Of a DNA stretch of 8,054 nucleotides, positions 6,142-8,054 are shown one piece after another. Under the pieces are notes generated by a model. It saw only the letters and a list, made by a program, of their open reading frames with translations, searched no databases and had not been told where the DNA came from. Made by a program: the position numbers and the translations under genes. The first letter of the stretch is position 1. Every line of letters begins with the position of its first letter. Origin of the DNA: Candidatus Gastranaerophilales bacterium (GTDB taxonomy: Bacteria; Cyanobacteriota; Vampirovibrionia; Gastranaerophilales; UBA9971); NCBI GenBank assembly GCA_028277195.1, contig JANQGS010000185.1, forward strand, positions 1-8,054, read 5' to 3'.

Positions 6142-6437
6142 ACATATATTACCTCATCGAGGATATACTTTTTTATTGCAGGATGTATGCCTCTTTTAGA
6201 TACAAGGTCAATTTTTTTATTAAATATTTTACTTAAAAAGCTCTGCAATCCGCAAAACTTAATTACACCGACTGAATGGCCTCTTTTTAGCCCTACAAGA
6301 ATATCCAGGTCGCTATTTTCTGTTTGTTCGTTCCTTGCATAGGACCCAAAAACACCCAGTTCTTCGACAGAGTAGTCTTTTTCAAGCCCCGGTTTCAGCT
6401 CTTTCAGCTTTTCAATAATTTTTTCGAGTTCATTCAT
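6138..6437 (-). CDS. mntA: MntA-like nucleotidyltransferase antitoxin
   Basis: 99 residues, a minimal nucleotidyltransferase. The signature G-S-x10-D-x-D is exact: G31-S32 ... D43-L44-D45. The third acidic residue expected on the next strand is D77 in KKIDLVS. Proteins of this family AMPylate the HepT toxin encoded next to them and so silence it. The gene precedes hepT with a 4-base overlap, the standard order for this pair. The N-terminal 20 residues are a charged helix. No Shine-Dalgarno is visible before the ATG at 6437; the sequence there is TACCCC, and a TATAAT box ends six bases earlier, so the transcript is probably leaderless. A second ATG at 6433 is out of frame. Confidence 0.93.
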   Translation of the reverse strand: MNELEKIIEKLKELKPGLEKDYSVEELGVFGSYARNEQTENSDLDILVGLKRGHSVGVIKFCGLQSFLSKIFNKKIDLVSKRGIHPAIKKYILDEVIYV

Positions 6438-6443
6438 GGGGTA

Positions 6444-6478
6444 ATTATAGCACTATGGTACAAAAAGTTTAATAGTCC
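6444..6478 (-). promoter_or_regulatory. Promoter for mntA-hepT, predicted leaderless transcript
   Basis: TATAAT (6449-6444) is a perfect -10 box, with TTAAAC 17 bases upstream as a weak -35. Only six bases separate the box from the mntA ATG (6437), so initiation about seven bases downstream would fall on the A of the start codon. The absence of any ribosome binding site there agrees with leaderless translation. Confidence 0.5.
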
Positions 6479-6490
6479 CGCGCTATCCTT

Positions 6491-7405
6491 TTACTTATTC
6501 AGCATGTCCTTAATACCGCCGATTGAGCCTAACAGCCCTGTGGCCTCATACGGCAGGTAAACAACCTTGTTTCCCTGGCCTGAGACCATTTCCTTCAATG
6601 TTTCAATGTACTTGATAGCTATAAGGTAGTTGGCCGGGTCGCTTTGTGTTTTTGTTATGGCATCGGTTACGAGCTTTATTGCTTCTGCTTCGGCGTCGGC
6701 TACTTTTATTCTCGCTTCTGCCTGGCCCTCCGCCCTTAATATAGCGGCTTTTTTATCTCCCTCGGCCTCCAGTATCGCTGCTCTTCTGTCACGTTCGGCT
6801 CTCATCTGTTTTTCCATTGCTTCCTGAATATCACGAGGGGGTTTAATATCCTGGAGTTCTACCCTGTTAACCTTTACGCCCCATTTATTAGTCGCTTCAT
6901 CCAGGATTACTCTTAGTTTTGTATTAATTGTATCCCTAGAAACAAGTGTCTGGTCAAGGTCCAATTCCCCTATAACGTTTCTGAGTGTTGTCTGGGTCAG
7001 CTTTTCAATGGCTTCGGGAAGGTTTACGATTTCATAAATTGCTTTTATGGGGTCAACTATCTGGAAATACAGCAGGGCGTTGATTTCTATGCCCACGTTA
7101 TCTGCGGTGATAACGCTCTGCCTTGGAAAATCATATACTGTTTCCCTTAAATCAATTGTGGTAGTTTGATGATGAACAAAATATGCCCTGCCCTGAAGGT
7201 CTGTTTTTGTATACCTCCAGTTAATGGGCCTTGCCTGCTCGTAAATGGGGATTATAATATTAATTCCGCTCTCAAGTGCCCTGTCAAACCGGCCAAACTT
7301 CTCTATAATCATTGTTTCAGCCTGGTGAACAATTTTAATACCCGAACTTAAGAGGGCAACAACAAAAATAACTAAACCTATAAGAACTATAAAAAAGAAT
7401 TCCAT
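6491..7405 (-). CDS. qmcA: SPFH/Band 7 membrane protein, QmcA/stomatin-like
   Basis: 304 residues, close to the length of QmcA-type proteins. Residues 2-22 form an N-terminal membrane helix (FFFIVLIGLVIFVVALLSS). The SPFH domain follows at about 25-190 with family blocks IIEKFGRFDRAL, PINWRY, ITADNVGIEINALLYFQI, TLRNVIGELDLDQTL and WGVKVNRVELQDIKPP. An Ala/Glu-rich coiled-coil stretch (about 200-250, repeated AEG/AEA) and the conserved end GLLGSIGGIKDMLNK complete it. Such proteins oligomerise into membrane rings or microdomains and are linked to membrane-protein quality control, often with an FtsH or NfeD partner. The ATG lies two bases after the stop of the NfeD gene, with AAAGGAGA placed 5 bases before it, inside the end of that gene, so the two are co-transcribed and coupled. 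Confidence 0.95.
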   Translation of the reverse strand: MEFFFIVLIGLVIFVVALLSSGIKIVHQAETMIIEKFGRFDRALESGINIIIPIYEQARPINWRYTKTDLQGRAYFVHHQTTTIDLRETVYDFPRQSVITADNVGIEINALLYFQIVDPIKAIYEIVNLPEAIEKLTQTTLRNVIGELDLDQTLVSRDTINTKLRVILDEATNKWGVKVNRVELQDIKPPRDIQEAMEKQMRAERDRRAAILEAEGDKKAAILRAEGQAEARIKVADAEAEAIKLVTDAITKTQSDPANYLIAIKYIETLKEMVSGQGNKVVYLPYEATGLLGSIGGIKDMLNK

Positions 7406-7407
7406 AA

Positions 7408-7845
7408 CTATCTCCTTTCCACGTATAAAGTAATGCTTTCAGCTCTTTTAACCACTATATGCGCATTTTTTTCAATATTTTCACCGGATTCTGAAAAAGC
7501 TTTCCATACATCCCCGTCAATTTTTACATATCCCCCATTTTCCTCATTAACAATCTCCTCTGTTACAACCCCGTTTTTCCCCGCCAGGGTATTTAAACCA
7601 AGTTCTTTAGCATGGTTTTTGCCCTGTATGAGTTTTTTGGCAAAAGGCCGGACTGTAGCAAAAATTGCTGTTGCTGAAATGGCAAAAACAACCACCTGCA
7701 CAACGAGATTAGCTCCCAAGAATGCCGGGATGCTGGCTATAAGGCAGGAAATTCCCATTGTGGCAAACAAAAAATCCGCTGTAAATATTTCTACAATTAA
7801 CAGTAAAATCCCTACACTCAGCCAGATATAAGCAGAAATAAGCAT
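7408..7845 (-). CDS. NfeD-like membrane protein (short form)
   Basis: 145 residues, the short NfeD class without a protease domain. Three membrane segments lie at about 4-22, 26-45 and 47-68, followed by a basic linker (RPFAKKLIQGKNHAK) and a C-terminal OB-fold at about 82-145 with the pattern GKNGVVTEEI, GGYVKIDGDVWKAFS and a final LYVERR. The usual Gly before the last core strand (as in IxxGxxVxV) is replaced by Asn-Ala in IEKNAHIVVKR, a minor variation. NfeD proteins partner with SPFH proteins, and the immediate downstream gene here is one, as in ybbJ-qmcA. Start: ATG at 7845, preceded by TAAGGAGA (7860-7853) at 7 bases. Confidence 0.93.
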   Translation of the reverse strand: MLISAYIWLSVGILLLIVEIFTADFLFATMGISCLIASIPAFLGANLVVQVVVFAISATAIFATVRPFAKKLIQGKNHAKELGLNTLAGKNGVVTEEIVNEENGGYVKIDGDVWKAFSESGENIEKNAHIVVKRAESITLYVERR

Positions 7846-7869
7846 AATTCCGTCTCCTTAACAATAATT

Positions 7870-7919
7870 AATAATCTTAATCATATAACAATTCTCAATT
7901 TTTCTTTGATAAAAGTCAA
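7870..7919 (-). promoter_or_regulatory. Possible promoter region of the nfeD-qmcA operon
   Basis: AT-rich sequence upstream of the NfeD gene holds TTGACT (7919-7914) and TTGAGA (7898-7893) as possible -35 boxes. At 16-17 bases from these, only partial -10 matches (GAGAAT at 7896-7891; GATTAT at 7876-7871) are seen. A promoter is expected here from gene layout, but the exact boxes are uncertain. Confidence 0.25.
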
Positions 7920-7976
7920 TTAACTTGCTTGTTGTTTTTAGCTTTCTTTCCTCTACCCCGGTTTTTATACATGAAT

Positions 7977-8029
7977 GAGTTTGAATTTTTGAAAACCGGC
8001 AAAGCCGGATTTTCCAAAATTCATCACTC
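7977..8029. terminator. Long imperfect inverted repeat; candidate bidirectional terminator
   Basis: Arms 7977-8000 and 8004-8029 pair around an AAA loop with about 23 base pairs. The inner stem CCGGC/GCCGG is perfect. It is followed by an A4/T4 run, then a second AT-rich stem and an outer GAGT/ACTC, interrupted by one bulged A (8009), one T/C mismatch and a small internal loop. On either strand the GC stem is preceded by As and followed by Ts, as in a bidirectional intrinsic terminator. It could also be part of a dispersed intergenic repeat or miniature element, since GC-rich sequence (8030-8054) abuts it and is cut by the window edge. Confidence 0.5.
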
Positions 8030-8054
8030 CCGCTTCGCCATTCCGCTCCAGGCG

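Noticed and set aside
6450..6490. Intrinsic terminator after qmcA
   Set aside because: Only a four-pair stem (ATAG/CTAT) around CGCGGGA with a distant T run; too weak to call.

Overview
The window looks bacterial. Genes have Shine-Dalgarno sites (AAGGAG or GGAGG cores), candidate promoters carry consensus TATAAT -10 boxes, and the gene families are bacterial: a CobO-type corrinoid adenosyltransferase, an NfeD/QmcA pair and a MntA/HepT pair. The N-terminus of the largest protein (TRKGQALIQY...) is a class III, type IV pilin-like signal. My impression is that this style is common in uncultivated, environmentally sampled lineages such as Omnitrophota, but the sequence alone does not fix the phylum. 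All recognised genes lie on the minus strand and read from right to left.

Right end (7846-8054): no gene. It holds a strong inverted repeat with a GC-rich core (candidate bidirectional terminator or dispersed element) and the leader of the next operon. At 6491-7845 is a two-gene membrane operon, a short NfeD-like protein followed two bases later by a QmcA/stomatin-like SPFH protein. At 5779-6437 is a MntA/HepT toxin-antitoxin pair with an ATGA overlap; its promoter sits so close to the mntA ATG that the message is probably leaderless. At 5075-5608 is cobO, where a GGAGG site points to a GTG start downstream of the longest possible start.

Left 60 % (1-4969): one uninterrupted reading frame of at least 1656 codons that runs off the left edge. 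It is easy to miss because it starts with GTG and has no stop inside the window. I translated it base by base. In order it encodes a pilin-like class III signal and membrane helix, a Pro-rich stretch containing a 10-base C run, eight Cys/Trp modules (CWxC ... Cx2[FYLM]W), then a seven-blade beta-propeller repeat block, a linker, a second seven-blade block, a second linker of matching length with pentapeptide-like periodicity, and the first strand of what looks like a third block. Its promoter (TTGAAT-17-TATAAT) overlaps the end of cobO.

The giant surface or pilus-associated protein is the most unusual item: a pilin-like anchoring signal joined to cysteine-rich modules and tandem propellers, with a possible phase-variation tract near its start. 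The other genes are conserved housekeeping or defence-type modules with no evident functional link to it.
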